Positions 9,136 to 17,856 are shown, numbered from the stretch's first letter. The stretch is 39,298 bases of DNA from Desulfotignum sp. (GCA_011389575.1 JAABUB010000025.1:1-39298); one strand, 5' to 3'. The notes: generated by a model from the sequence alone, not told the origin. Made by a program: numbers and translations.

Positions 9136-9220
9136 GCCACGCCTCCAATAATTTGTTTTGATTTTTCGAAGCGAGCGCCCGTTTAGGATGAAAGGGGTCA
9201 GGACAGAGTGGCAAGGAAAT

Positions 9221-10066
9221 TCAGATACGCAGCGGGATGCCGTCCAGATAAGACAGGCTTTTGGCCCACCGGCCCATGGTGGTATCCTTGACAGATGCCA
9301 TCAACAGCCGTTCCATACCAAACCCCATGCCCACCCAGGTATCGGTGATGGCCCAGGCCGCATCCAGGGGATGGGGCCCCATGGCACCGGATCCCAGTTC
9401 CAGGCCGGAAGGATGGGCCACCAGATCCAGGGTGGTGCCGTACACCGCTGAGCTTTCTTCCTCAAACCGAATATCCGCTATTCCTGCGGTGTAGGCCACC
9501 ATGCCTGCCAGTTCTTTGAGCCGCTCAAGGCGCTCGGATTCAGGCGTTCCCATCTCCACCAGGTTGAGCATGGTAAATTCATTGCTGTGGCAGGCCCCGT
9601 CCGATTCCTTCCTGAAGCAGGATCCGATTTCATAAAACCGCACCGGCCGGAAATCCAGGCGGGAAAAATCCTTCATCAGGCTGTACAAACCCGCTGCCAG
9701 CATGGGCCGCAGGCACTGGGTGTGATTGATCCAGAAAATCTGTTCATTCAGGGGATGGGTCTCATCAATACCCATTTTTGCCAGGGCTGCTCTGGTGGTG
9801 ATGGTCGGGGTGGTCACCTTTGCAAAGCCCTGGTCCCGCAACAGACCGTCAAGGTCCTGCGCCAGCTGAAAGGCCCGGGTTGGCCGGCGGCATGTCAGCC
9901 GGTCTGCCAGTTCTGTATGCAGGGATTTTACCTGCTTTTTTTCAATGGCCTGGAAGGCCCGGTTTCTTTGGGCAGGGGTGTGAAACCCGTCCGCCATAGT
10001 GCCGGGATCGAGTCCCAAATTTTTCAATCGGGCGGCCTGGGTGTCTGTCCAGTATATCTTTGTCAT
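9221..10066 (-). CDS. pylSc: Pyrrolysyl-tRNA synthetase, catalytic subunit (PylSc)
   Basis: This 281-aa class II synthetase catalytic domain charges tRNA-Pyl with pyrrolysine. Class II motif 2 is CFRKESDG (Arg152) and motif 3 is GFGMERL (248-254). By alignment with methanogen PylRS the Pyl pocket is kept: Tyr128 in LAAGLY (M. mazei Y306), Asn168 in FTMLN (N346), Tyr209 in VYGTTLD (Y384) and Trp244 in TWVGMGFG (W417); the C348 position is Val170. There is no fused N-terminal tRNA-binding domain, as expected for bacterial split PylS. The ATG overlaps the pylD stop (ATGA), so it is the last gene of the pyl operon. Those alignments are from memory. Confidence 0.97.
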   Translation of the reverse strand: MTKIYWTDTQAARLKNLGLDPGTMADGFHTPAQRNRAFQAIEKKQVKSLHTELADRLTCRRPTRAFQLAQDLDGLLRDQGFAKVTTPTITTRAALAKMGIDETHPLNEQIFWINHTQCLRPMLAAGLYSLMKDFSRLDFRPVRFYEIGSCFRKESDGACHSNEFTMLNLVEMGTPESERLERLKELAGMVAYTAGIADIRFEEESSAVYGTTLDLVAHPSGLELGSGAMGPHPLDAAWAITDTWVGMGFGMERLLMASVKDTTMGRWAKSLSYLDGIPLRI

Positions 10067-10917
10067 CTGTTTATCCGGATCGATTCACAGAAAAGGGACA
10101 CAGCCATGACCGCCACCCCGATCTCCAGGGTGTCGTGAACCAGGTGCGGTCCCAGCATTGCTGCGGCTTCAGCAGATACCCCCAGAGGCACCCCCGGGGC
10201 CGCCACCCGCATGTCCGGCGACACCAGAGTACCGGTGATGATATCTGGAACGGGGGTGGCTTCCAGTATGAAGCGGTGACCAGACAGGGCAGTCTCCAGA
10301 TCTTCTTCAATAGTAATATCGGTGGTCCGGTACCGGCCTGACACGGTTTCTTTCACCCACTCCGCAGCGCGCCTGTCCTTGTCCAGCAGAGCCACCCGGG
10401 CGCCCAGAGAGGCCAGCAGGTCTGCCCCGGCCGCCCCCACAGGACCACAGCCCAGCACCAGGACATCCCGGCCCCGGATACCGCCGGCCATCAGATCCAG
10501 GGCTGCGGCAAACCCCCTGCCCGTGGCATCGGCATTGTCTATCACCTGCCGGGCATGCAGGTCAATGGCCATAAACCGATTGTCATCCGCCATCATGAGG
10601 GCATCATATCCGATTGCAAAGGCATGGGCCACCCCGGCCACATCGGGCTGGTCCGCCACTGCTGCCCGGCATCCCAGAAAGGTCAGAATGGCGGCCACAG
10701 TATCGCTGAACCGGCTGATAATCCCCAGGCCGGCGGTCACCGGTACCACACAGATTGATTTGTCCAGCTGACGGTTCTTGAATGCCTTCTCATCCATGCC
10801 GCAGGCGTGACAGGCGATACCCAAAAGCGACCGGCCGGTTTTAATTTCCAGGTTCCGGTTGTAGTCTGCCAGGCTTGGGGTAATGTGACAGATATCATCT
10901 GGCTGCAGCCGGGTCAT
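10063..10917 (-). CDS. pylD: Pyrrolysine biosynthesis dehydrogenase PylD
   Basis: This 284-aa protein catalyses the last step of pyrrolysine synthesis: NAD-dependent oxidation of (3R)-3-methyl-D-ornithinyl-N6-L-lysine followed by cyclisation to the pyrroline ring. The Rossmann dinucleotide site is VLVLGCGPVGAAGADLLASLGARVALLDKD at about residues 150-180, which has GxGxxG spacing. Upstream, VTAGLGIISRFSDTVAAILTFLG and the MMADDNRFMAID segment are PylD-like, and the C-terminus carries GVPLGVSAEA and HDTLEIGVAVMAV. It starts 23 bp inside the end of pylC and overlaps pylSc by 4 bp, so translation is likely coupled through all three genes. Confidence 0.96.
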   Translation of the reverse strand: MTRLQPDDICHITPSLADYNRNLEIKTGRSLLGIACHACGMDEKAFKNRQLDKSICVVPVTAGLGIISRFSDTVAAILTFLGCRAAVADQPDVAGVAHAFAIGYDALMMADDNRFMAIDLHARQVIDNADATGRGFAAALDLMAGGIRGRDVLVLGCGPVGAAGADLLASLGARVALLDKDRRAAEWVKETVSGRYRTTDITIEEDLETALSGHRFILEATPVPDIITGTLVSPDMRVAAPGVPLGVSAEAAAMLGPHLVHDTLEIGVAVMAVSLFCESIRINR

Positions 10918-12289
10918 GATCCTGGTTCCCCTGTTCTGAATTTTCCATTGCTGACGAATCCTGCATTGCTTTTGGTTGATTCACGGCAGTTTTCACGAAC
11001 CTGCCAATATCCTTTCGAATCTGCCTGTAACAGGCGCTGCGTGCGGCAGCCATGTCTTTTGGGCTGTCTGCACAAAATATCAGGGTGGCCTCCCAGCGGG
11101 ACCGGCCCGGCCCATAATTGGTCAGGGCCTCACAGCTGCCGAAAAATCCGGGCTCCAGCCTTAGGGAACCGGCCCGGCCGATGATGTGTTCGCCCAGAAA
11201 CCGGATACGGTCCGGGCCGGCCTGGATATGTTCCACCACCACCCACCGGCCCGAAAGCTCCCCGGAGGAAGAGGTTTCTCCCATGGGCTGCCCGGGGCAA
11301 AGTGCCTGGCCAGGGAGCTGTCCGGGTGACGTTTCCGGGCCTCGTCCGTGTTCCAATTTTTCCGTATGGGCTGAATGGTCCGGGGCCTGCCCGAAGATAG
11401 GTAACCATCCCGTACCATATTTCAATCTTTGCGTATAGGCACTCTGGACCGGGACAAACCGTTCCGCCAACAGCTGGACCATGTTGATCCCGGTGGCCCA
11501 GTACACGGCCATGGGGGTCTGGCTGGGAAACCTTGCATCGATCTCCAGCAGTTTGAGGTCTCCGTCATGAAGGATCACTTCCAGATCCATGATCCCTTTC
11601 AGATCGATTGCTTCGGCCAGGACCAGGGCCATCTCTTCCAACCGTGTGACCTGTTCGGGGGACAGGCGGGTGGGGGCGGACACCCGCTTGCAGTCATGGA
11701 CTCGGTCCATGTGAAGGTCGGTGATACACAGGGACACATACTGTCCCGGCATTCCCACGACTTCAATGGAAAACTGGGGGCCTTCCAGGTATTGCTGTGC
11801 CACCAGGATATCTGGTACCCGGCCGCCGGGAAATGCGGCATAAAAGGCGGCCGCATCAGGGTACAGGCACACCCCCTGGCTGCCGCTGGCCTGATCCGGC
11901 TTGACCACCACGGGAAATCCGCACCCGGGCCAGGTTTTGGGGACCGGCAGATGCATGGTGTCAAACAGGGCGTTTGACCTTTGTTTGGAACAGGTCAGGG
12001 AATAGGCATCACTGTCAAAGGCCAGGGGAACCTTTTTTAATTGCGCCCATTTTTCCACCAGCGACAGCACCACTTTGTCCTCGATGGCCGGAATAATCAG
12101 GTCCACGCCCGGACAGTCATCCGGCACAAAGCACTTGCGGGTGAATTCAAACCGGACAAACCGGTCACATATGCCGGCAGCCGGGACATCCCAGGACTTG
12201 TCAATGACCAGGGTGTGGTATCCGGCTTTTTTTGCCAGATACACCACTTCCAATCCCTGGAGCCTGCCCCCGGCAACGGCTATGCGCAT
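10895..12289 (-). CDS. pylC: 3-methylornithine-lysine ligase PylC (ATP-grasp), with an unusual insertion and tail
   Basis: PylC joins (3R)-3-methyl-D-ornithine to the epsilon-amine of L-lysine using ATP. The N-terminus MRIAVAGGRLQG is a Rossmann-like strand-loop. The ATP-grasp core includes FPVVVKPDQASGSQGV (about residues 125-140), VAQQYLEGPQFSIEV, and the metal-binding LKGIMDLEVILHDGDLKLLEIDARFPSQTP (about 230-259). At 464 aa it is about 100 aa longer than the archaeal enzyme (about 364 aa). The extra length is a Gly/Pro/Ser-rich insertion at about residues 300-346 (DNA about 11251-11389) and a hydrophilic C-terminal tail from about 435. The start at 12289 overlaps the pylB stop by 10 bp; an in-frame extension further upstream lies within pylB and is rejected. 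Confidence 0.95.
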   Translation of the reverse strand: MRIAVAGGRLQGLEVVYLAKKAGYHTLVIDKSWDVPAAGICDRFVRFEFTRKCFVPDDCPGVDLIIPAIEDKVVLSLVEKWAQLKKVPLAFDSDAYSLTCSKQRSNALFDTMHLPVPKTWPGCGFPVVVKPDQASGSQGVCLYPDAAAFYAAFPGGRVPDILVAQQYLEGPQFSIEVVGMPGQYVSLCITDLHMDRVHDCKRVSAPTRLSPEQVTRLEEMALVLAEAIDLKGIMDLEVILHDGDLKLLEIDARFPSQTPMAVYWATGINMVQLLAERFVPVQSAYTQRLKYGTGWLPIFGQAPDHSAHTEKLEHGRGPETSPGQLPGQALCPGQPMGETSSSGELSGRWVVVEHIQAGPDRIRFLGEHIIGRAGSLRLEPGFFGSCEALTNYGPGRSRWEATLIFCADSPKDMAAARSACYRQIRKDIGRFVKTAVNQPKAMQDSSAMENSEQGNQDHDPAAAR

Positions 12290-13410
12290 GGCACCACTTT
12301 CCCGGCGGGTGCGTGGCAAAAAAGGCCTGACCGCCGATGCATTGCCTGCCGGTGGGTCACCCAGGCCTGATAGTCGCCGGCCGCAGCCGGCACCAGGCCG
12401 CACCTGTGAAGCACTGGCACCACCTTTGCCAGGGTCCGGCCGGCTTCGGCTATATCCAGGACCGGGTTGGCCACCCCGGCCAGACCGGCCAGAGGAGGCA
12501 CAATGGAGGTCACCACATTGGCACCGGCATCAAGGCGCTCTGCCAGCCCGGCCAGGCCGTCCACATCCAGGGAGGCCGGGATCAGCACATCCGGCATCAC
12601 CAGGCGCATCACGGCAATGGTCACCAGTTCGTTTCCTCTTTCAGTCGTTGCAGTTCGGGCCATGGGAATACCGGTCTGGGGCACAAAACGCATCACCCGG
12701 GCCTGGTCCACTGCAAACCGTTTCATGAACGCAATGGAATCCGCCAGGTCTGCGGCGGTTTCTCCCACTCCGGTCAGGATGCCTTCTTCCACCAGCAGAC
12801 CCAGGTCCCGGGCCCGGTATTTTGCAGACAGGCGGTAGTGGTAATCCTGCCCCGGCCGCAGGGTGTCATACAATTGTTCATTATGAGTTTCCTGATAACA
12901 GGCATACCAGGTGACTCCGGCCCGGCCCAGATCTGCAAGCACGTCACTGGAAACGGTACCGGGAGAAATCATCACCGGCAGATGCGTGTGCTGCCCCACC
13001 GACCGGATCATTTCCAGCCACTCCTGAATTTGAGATTGTGTCCCGCCGACAATATCCGGGTCTTCCCCCATGGTCAGGTCAATCAGGTGGACCCCGGCCG
13101 CCGCCATCTCCATGGCCGCAGACAGGACCTGTTCCCTGGTTTTGCGGTATCGTTTCAGGGAGGTGTTGGCCTGCCGGTACCGGCAGAACCGGCAGTTGTT
13201 GCGGCAATGGGTGGAAAAATACAAAAACCCGTAGAAAAACACCTGGTTGCCAAAATATCTCTGCCGCACCGCCCGGGCCGCAGCAAACAGCCGATCCGTG
13301 TCTTCGGGGTCCCGCTGTTCCAGCAGCCAGGCGATATCCGGTTTTTCAAGGGTTATTCCCTGTTCTATAGCCGTCAGAAGGGTGGTGAGTCTATCAATGT
13401 GAGCAGACAT
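12280..13410 (-). CDS. pylB: Methylornithine synthase PylB (radical SAM)
   Basis: This 376-aa radical SAM mutase converts L-lysine to (3R)-3-methyl-D-ornithine, the first step of Pyl synthesis. The [4Fe-4S]/SAM motif is THCRNNCRFC with cysteines C69, C73 and C76 (CxxxCxxC). IDLTMGEDP, ACYQETHN and RFVPQTGIPM fit the biotin-synthase-like TIM barrel. The start at 13410 shares one base with the pylSn stop (TGATG); the longer frame to 13602 would lie inside pylSn and is rejected. The gene ends in TAG at 12282-12280, inside the overlap with pylC. If Pyl were inserted there, the protein would gain an unrelated tail of roughly 55-60 residues before a TGA. Whether UAG terminates here is worth testing. 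Confidence 0.96.
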   Translation of the reverse strand: MSAHIDRLTTLLTAIEQGITLEKPDIAWLLEQRDPEDTDRLFAAARAVRQRYFGNQVFFYGFLYFSTHCRNNCRFCRYRQANTSLKRYRKTREQVLSAAMEMAAAGVHLIDLTMGEDPDIVGGTQSQIQEWLEMIRSVGQHTHLPVMISPGTVSSDVLADLGRAGVTWYACYQETHNEQLYDTLRPGQDYHYRLSAKYRARDLGLLVEEGILTGVGETAADLADSIAFMKRFAVDQARVMRFVPQTGIPMARTATTERGNELVTIAVMRLVMPDVLIPASLDVDGLAGLAERLDAGANVVTSIVPPLAGLAGVANPVLDIAEAGRTLAKVVPVLHRCGLVPAAAGDYQAWVTHRQAMHRRSGLFCHAPAGKVVPCA

Positions 13411-13778
13411 CAGGCACACGGTTTCCGGGTCGGATCTTCCAGCATGGAGCCGTGATGCCGTTTGAACCGGGTGGCGGCATATTTTTCCAGTTTCCATGCC
13501 GGTACGTTGCACACCGGACAGACCGTCACCGCCCATTTGTTTCTGATCCACCTGCCGGCTCTGCTGTTCAATGAGTTGCGGATCACAAACACCTTGTTGC
13601 AATGGGTGGTGAGTGTTGCCATATCACCGGTCACGTCAATGGTGCGGATGCCGTGGAGCTGTCCGGTACGGGACGGCCAAAGTTTGATCTTGGCGATCAG
13701 GTTGAACAGCCGAACCCGTTTCCGGTAAAACCGTTTTTTTGCAGGTTTGGTCTGTTTGTTTTGCGCTGTTGGTGCCAT
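13410..13778 (-). CDS. pylSn: Pyrrolysyl-tRNA synthetase, N-terminal tRNA-binding subunit (PylSn)
   Basis: This 122-aa basic protein is the separate tRNA-Pyl-binding domain that supports PylSc in bacteria. KLWPSRTGQLHGIRTID matches the methanogen PylS N-terminus (GLWMSRTGTLHKIK), and the later CPVC pair in WAVTVCPVCNVPAWKLEKYAATRF belongs to its zinc site. The start is uncertain: ATG 13778 lies only 15 bp after the tRNA-Pyl 3' end and has no visible Shine-Dalgarno; the frame also reaches a GTG at 13817 inside the tRNA gene, which is unlikely to be used. The gene overlaps pylB by one base (TGATG). Confidence 0.95.
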   Translation of the reverse strand: MAPTAQNKQTKPAKKRFYRKRVRLFNLIAKIKLWPSRTGQLHGIRTIDVTGDMATLTTHCNKVFVIRNSLNSRAGRWIRNKWAVTVCPVCNVPAWKLEKYAATRFKRHHGSMLEDPTRKPCA

Positions 13779-13793
13779 GTCATATAGAGAAAC

Positions 13794-13866
13794 TGGCGGA
13801 GAGTCCGGGAGTCGCACCCGGCTGCATGGATTTAGAGTCCATGTGATCCCGTCCGATCCACCCTCC
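13794..13866 (-). tRNA. pylT: tRNA-Pyl (anticodon CUA, amber suppressor)
   Basis: The 73-nt gene folds into the tRNA-Pyl shape. The acceptor stem is GGAGGGT/ACTCTCC with one G-U pair, a single base G separates acceptor and D stems, the D stem is GATC/GATC with a 6-nt loop, the anticodon stem is six base pairs (CATGGA/TCCATG) around the loop CTCTAAA, the variable loop is three bases (CAG), and the T stem is CCGGG/CCCGG. The T loop TGCGACT lacks the usual TTC. CCA is encoded at 13796-13794. The anticodon CTA is at 13835-13833 and reads UAG. It sits 10 bp after the oxidoreductase gene and 15 bp before pylSn, inside the operon, so it must be cut out of a polycistronic transcript. Confidence 0.97.
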
Positions 13867-13876
13867 GGCTGTCACA

Positions 13877-16342
13877 TCATCCCTTTACTCTTTTCATTTC
13901 AGGATCATATAACGGTGTCAGAGAAACAGCTGCCGGACTGGTTTTTCCGGCAATATCGATCTCCCATCTGCCATTTTTTACATATGCCTCATCCACGGGC
14001 GCATCCGCCTCGATCATGAACAGTCCCACAGCCCCGCCCAGGGTGTATCCGTAGGAACCGGACCTTACATACCCGGCCGGTTTCCCGTTCCGGAAAATGA
14101 CCTCGCCATGGTGCAGCAAGGGCTCCGGATCCTTGACCAGAATTTGGGCCAGCCGCCGTTTCAATGGCCCGGCCGCTTTTTTGGCGATACACGCCTCTTT
14201 TCCGATAAAATCGCCCGGCTTGTCCAGCCGGACCGTGAAGCCAAGGCCGGCTTCGTATGGATCATCTGTATTGTCCATATCATGACCGTAATCCCGGTAT
14301 CCTTTTTCCAGGCGCAGGCTGCCTAAGGCCTTCAACCCGGCATGGGTCAGGTCAAATGTTTTTCCGGCCTCCACCAGGGTGTCATACACGTGCACCGCCT
14401 GTTCCGTAGGGATATACAGTTCATACCCCAGTTCCCCCACATAGGTGATGCGCACACACAGGACCCGGCCGTATCCGATGGCGACCTTTTGTGCATGCCG
14501 GAAGGGAAAAGCCGTATTGGACAAGTCGGTGTCGGTCACCGACTGCAGCAGGTCCCGTGACCGGGGTCCCTGGACATTCACCTGGGCATAGGCCGAGGTC
14601 ATGTCCGTTACAAATGCATGGGCGGTGTCCGGTATATGTCTTTGGATATAGGCCAATGCATGGCGGTGGATGGTATCGGTCACCACCACGAAAAACCGGT
14701 CTGACGAAAGCTTGGTGACGGTCAGATCCGCCATCAGCTGGCCATCTTTGTTCAAACAGGTGGTGTAGGTGATCCGGCCCGCAGGGCCATCCACTGCATT
14801 TGCGCAGATATAATCGAGCACCTTCCCGCTGTCCTTTCCCTGGACCAGGAATTTGGGCATGAATGACATATCCATGAGCACCACGTTTTCCCGGGCAGCC
14901 CTATGCTCCGCCTCCCAGAACCCGAACCAGGGCTCCCGGCCCCAGGCATGTTTTTCGATGACCGCCTGCTGCGGTGTCGGGGCAAACCAGTCCGCCCCTT
15001 CCCAGCCGCTGACATCCCTGAAATACGCGCCGTTTGCCTTCAGCCGCTCATAAACGGCCGATCTCTTGGCCCCCCGGGCGGTTTTCATGGACTGGTAGGG
15101 ATAATGACACTGGTAAACCATGCCCAGGGATTCCACGGTCCGGTGCCGCCGGTATTCCGGGTTGTTCTGAAAGGTGTGCAGCCGGGCCATATTGAACCCG
15201 GTGATATCCACCTGGGGATTTCCGGTCATGATCCACCGGGCCATCATCTGTCCGAGACCCGGCCCCATGATGATCCCCACCGAATTCAACCCTGCGGTCA
15301 CAAAATAGTTTTTCAGCTCCGGGGCTTCTCCGATGATGGCCTGGAGATCAGGGGTAAAGCTTTCCGGGCCGCAGAAAAACTTTTTCACGCCCAGCTCCAT
15401 GGTCACCGGCACCCGGGACATGGCTTTTTCCAAAAAGGGTCCCATGCGGTCCCAGTCCGGTTCGATCTCCCCGAAAGTGAAATTTTCCGGCACCCGGCCG
15501 ATCTTCCAGGGGGCGCACTTCGGCTCGAACAACCCGATCATCAGTCCTCCGACCTCTTCTCTGTAATACCCGTAATGAGAAGGGTCTTCGAGCACCGGCA
15601 TGTTTTTGGGGATGTCGTCCAGCTCTTCGGTGATCAGATAATAATGTTCCGCCGCCTGGTTGGGAATGTTGATACCGTCCACCGCTCCCAGCTGCCGGGC
15701 CCACATGCCGGCGCAGTTGACCACTTTATCGGCAATGATATCCCCGTGCGCGGTTTTCACGCCGGCCACAGCCCCGTTCTTTTTGATCAGACCGGTCACT
15801 GCCGTTTTTTCAAGTATTTTCACACCGAAATTTCTCGCACCCCTGGCCAGGGCCATGGTGGCATCCACCGGGTTGACCCGGCCGTCCTCTTTGACATAAA
15901 ACCCGGCCAGAAGATCATCCACCCGGGCCAGGGGGAACAGGTCTTTGATCTCTTTGGGAGATATTTCATGCACATCCACTCCGCAGTAGCGGTTGAAAGC
16001 CGCCACCCGGCGGTATTCTTCCAGCCGGTCTTGATTGGCGGCCGCCTCGATGAACCCCACGGGGGTGAATCCGGTGGACAATCCGGTTTCTTCTTCCAGC
16101 CGAGCATACAGGTCCCGGCCGTAAATCCGCATCTGTGTGGCGGTTTCAGACAAAGACCCGAAGGTCACCATCAATCCGGCCGCATGCCAGGTGGTGCCGC
16201 TGGTCAGTTCATCTTTCTCCAGGAGTACCACCTCTTTGCACCCCATTTGTCCCAGGTGATAGGCAATGGAACAGCCGATAATCCCGCCCCCGACAATGAC
16301 CACCCGGGCCTGTCCGGGCAGGTCCATATGTTTATTATTCAT
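13877..16342 (-). CDS. FAD oxidoreductase/aminomethyltransferase fusion, dimethylglycine-sarcosine dehydrogenase type
   Basis: This 821-aa protein has an N-terminal DAO-type FAD domain (VVIVGGGIIGCS, G18-G23) with TTWHAAG, whose His53 is the position of covalent FAD attachment in dimethylglycine and sarcosine dehydrogenases. A middle FAO-type segment follows. The GcvT-like folate-binding half starts at about residue 440 (VVLMDMSFMPKFLVQGKDS; YVGELGYELYIPTEQA). Such enzymes oxidatively demethylate N-methylglycines and pass the one-carbon unit to tetrahydrofolate. It lies 41 bp after the Pyl-containing mttB and 10 bp before pylT, so it belongs to the operon. The exact substrate (dimethylglycine, sarcosine or another secondary/tertiary amine) is not decided by sequence. 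No signal peptide is seen; a cytoplasmic location is likely. Confidence 0.9.
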   Translation of the reverse strand: MNNKHMDLPGQARVVIVGGGIIGCSIAYHLGQMGCKEVVLLEKDELTSGTTWHAAGLMVTFGSLSETATQMRIYGRDLYARLEEETGLSTGFTPVGFIEAAANQDRLEEYRRVAAFNRYCGVDVHEISPKEIKDLFPLARVDDLLAGFYVKEDGRVNPVDATMALARGARNFGVKILEKTAVTGLIKKNGAVAGVKTAHGDIIADKVVNCAGMWARQLGAVDGINIPNQAAEHYYLITEELDDIPKNMPVLEDPSHYGYYREEVGGLMIGLFEPKCAPWKIGRVPENFTFGEIEPDWDRMGPFLEKAMSRVPVTMELGVKKFFCGPESFTPDLQAIIGEAPELKNYFVTAGLNSVGIIMGPGLGQMMARWIMTGNPQVDITGFNMARLHTFQNNPEYRRHRTVESLGMVYQCHYPYQSMKTARGAKRSAVYERLKANGAYFRDVSGWEGADWFAPTPQQAVIEKHAWGREPWFGFWEAEHRAARENVVLMDMSFMPKFLVQGKDSGKVLDYICANAVDGPAGRITYTTCLNKDGQLMADLTVTKLSSDRFFVVVTDTIHRHALAYIQRHIPDTAHAFVTDMTSAYAQVNVQGPRSRDLLQSVTDTDLSNTAFPFRHAQKVAIGYGRVLCVRITYVGELGYELYIPTEQAVHVYDTLVEAGKTFDLTHAGLKALGSLRLEKGYRDYGHDMDNTDDPYEAGLGFTVRLDKPGDFIGKEACIAKKAAGPLKRRLAQILVKDPEPLLHHGEVIFRNGKPAGYVRSGSYGYTLGGAVGLFMIEADAPVDEAYVKNGRWEIDIAGKTSPAAVSLTPLYDPEMKRVKG

Positions 16343-16383
16343 CTGTTTTCCTTTTCCATTTTTTCTTTTCTATGCCATGGATA

Positions 16384-17856
16384 TTAACTGTGAATCCCCA
16401 TCTGTTTTTCGGTGTCCGCAACTATGGACCGGATTTTTCCCAGCACATCCGCAGACAGCGGTTCCGGTTCATGGTGCTCCAGAATATACCGCACTTTTTC
16501 CATGGCCCGTTCATAAGCGGTGGAGGAGCCAGCTTTTTCCCAGGTTCCCCTCATTTTTCTGTCTATCAGTTCCGGACGGGACTGGCCTCTCATATGGGTG
16601 AATGTGTGCTTGTGCATGAGAAAATCTGCGCCTGATCCTATCTCCTTGATGGGATCTATGGCAAGCGTCTCATCATTCACGGGAATGCCCTGGATGGTAT
16701 GTTTTATCATACGCGCAAACTCACAATCCAGTACCAGCTGACCGTAATCAAAGGTGATGCCGCTTTCAAGCATCCCCGGACCGTAAATCATATTGGCACC
16801 TGCCAATGCGGGAATCAGTCCGGTGAGTGTCTTTTCATGGCCAGTCTGGACATCGGATATTTTGCTGTCGCCCTACCCGCCCGCCACATAGCTGGGCAGG
16901 GCATAGTACCTGGCAAGGCGGGCCACGGCCCCGGATATCACCGCACATTCCGGGGTGCCCACACTGGCGGATGCCAGTTTCAGATCCATGGCCGTGGTGG
17001 AACTGCCATAAATCACCGGCGCGCCTTTCCGGGTCAGCTGTGCCAGGGTAATCCCGGACAATACCTCGGCATTGTGGTTCACCAGGGTCCCGGCAAGGGT
17101 CACCGGGGCCGTGCCCCCTGCCATGGCCATGGACAAAATATTGCACACCACATTGTTTTTTGCCGCTGTCATGATGATGTCACAGCAGTCGGCAATCAGT
17201 TTCAAGGGGCTTACCGGACAGGTGGTGAACGACACAATAGGCCGGTTCTGAAAGGCTTTCACCCCGCCGGCAATGGCTTGGGCCATTGCAATGATCTTTT
17301 CCAGAAACCCGCCGTTTCCCGGCCCGAATGCGCAATGCTTGGATGTATGGGTTAAATAAGCTTCCGCATTGTGCAGGGGTACGGTGCGCTGGTCCACATC
17401 ATGTGCCCCCAGGGCTTTTTCACAAAAATCGATTTCATCCAGATAATCGATGACCCTGGCGGAATCGACCAGGTCCTGTTTTAAGGGGGGCCTGTTTTCA
17501 CCGGTATACGGGTCATTTACCATCACCCCCTCGCTGAAATTGGTAAAATGCACCCGGGTATTTTCCAGAACAATGTCATGGGCGGGGTTGCGGCCGTAAA
17601 GCACCACCTTGGCAGGGGCCGATCGTATGGCATCCTCCAGCACGTGGGGAGGGATCCGGACGTTTTTTGTATCCCGGTCAACCACGGCCCCCCCGTTTTC
17701 AAAACAATCCAGAGCTGCATCATCTTCCACAAAAACGCCTGTTTCATTGAGCACCTCAAGGGTGCCGTAGTGAATCTCATCCAGTTCGTCATCGGTCAGG
17801 ATATTGAGACTCAGTCCTGCGCTGCGCTGCCCTCCTGCGTGAAAATTTCGTTTCAT
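16384..17856 (-). CDS. mttB: MttB-type trimethylamine methyltransferase with in-frame amber codon (pyrrolysine)
   Basis: A 327-codon frame from ATG 17856 meets TAG at 16875-16873 and continues in the same frame to TAA at 16384, giving 490 residues with Pyl at 328. M. barkeri MttB has about 495 residues with Pyl near 334. The flanks LPSYVAGG-Pyl-GDSKISDVQTGHEK match the active-site context of MttB, and family similarity runs through both halves (N-terminal LNILTDDELDEIHYGTLEVLNETGVFV; C-terminal GANMIYGPGMLESGITFDYGQL). MttB moves a methyl group from trimethylamine to a cognate corrinoid protein; none is encoded here, so the substrate could also be a related amine. A GAGGTGGG ribosome site precedes the ATG. 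It is the first gene of the pyl operon. Confidence 0.95.
16873..16875 (-). other. UAG sense codon for pyrrolysine in mttB (residue 328)
   Basis: The minus-strand triplet is TAG. The frame is open for 327 codons before it and 162 after it, with MttB-family conservation on both sides. The complete tRNA-Pyl and pylSn/B/C/D/Sc set lies in the same operon. A search for a specific downstream RNA element was not attempted. Confidence 0.93.

Noticed and set aside
12290-12403. Upstream extension of pylC
   Set aside because: It lies inside pylB; MRIAVAGGRLQG at 12289 is the expected start of the ATP-grasp N-terminal fold.
13410-13602. Upstream extension of pylB
   Set aside because: The extra 64 residues lie inside pylSn in another frame and have no PylB similarity; ATG 13410 overlaps the pylSn stop in the usual coupled way.
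16384-17856. Two separate genes or a nonsense-mutated pseudogene
   Set aside because: The stop is TAG at the known Pyl position of MttB, the frame is kept, both flanks are conserved, and tRNA-Pyl with its full machinery is in the same operon.
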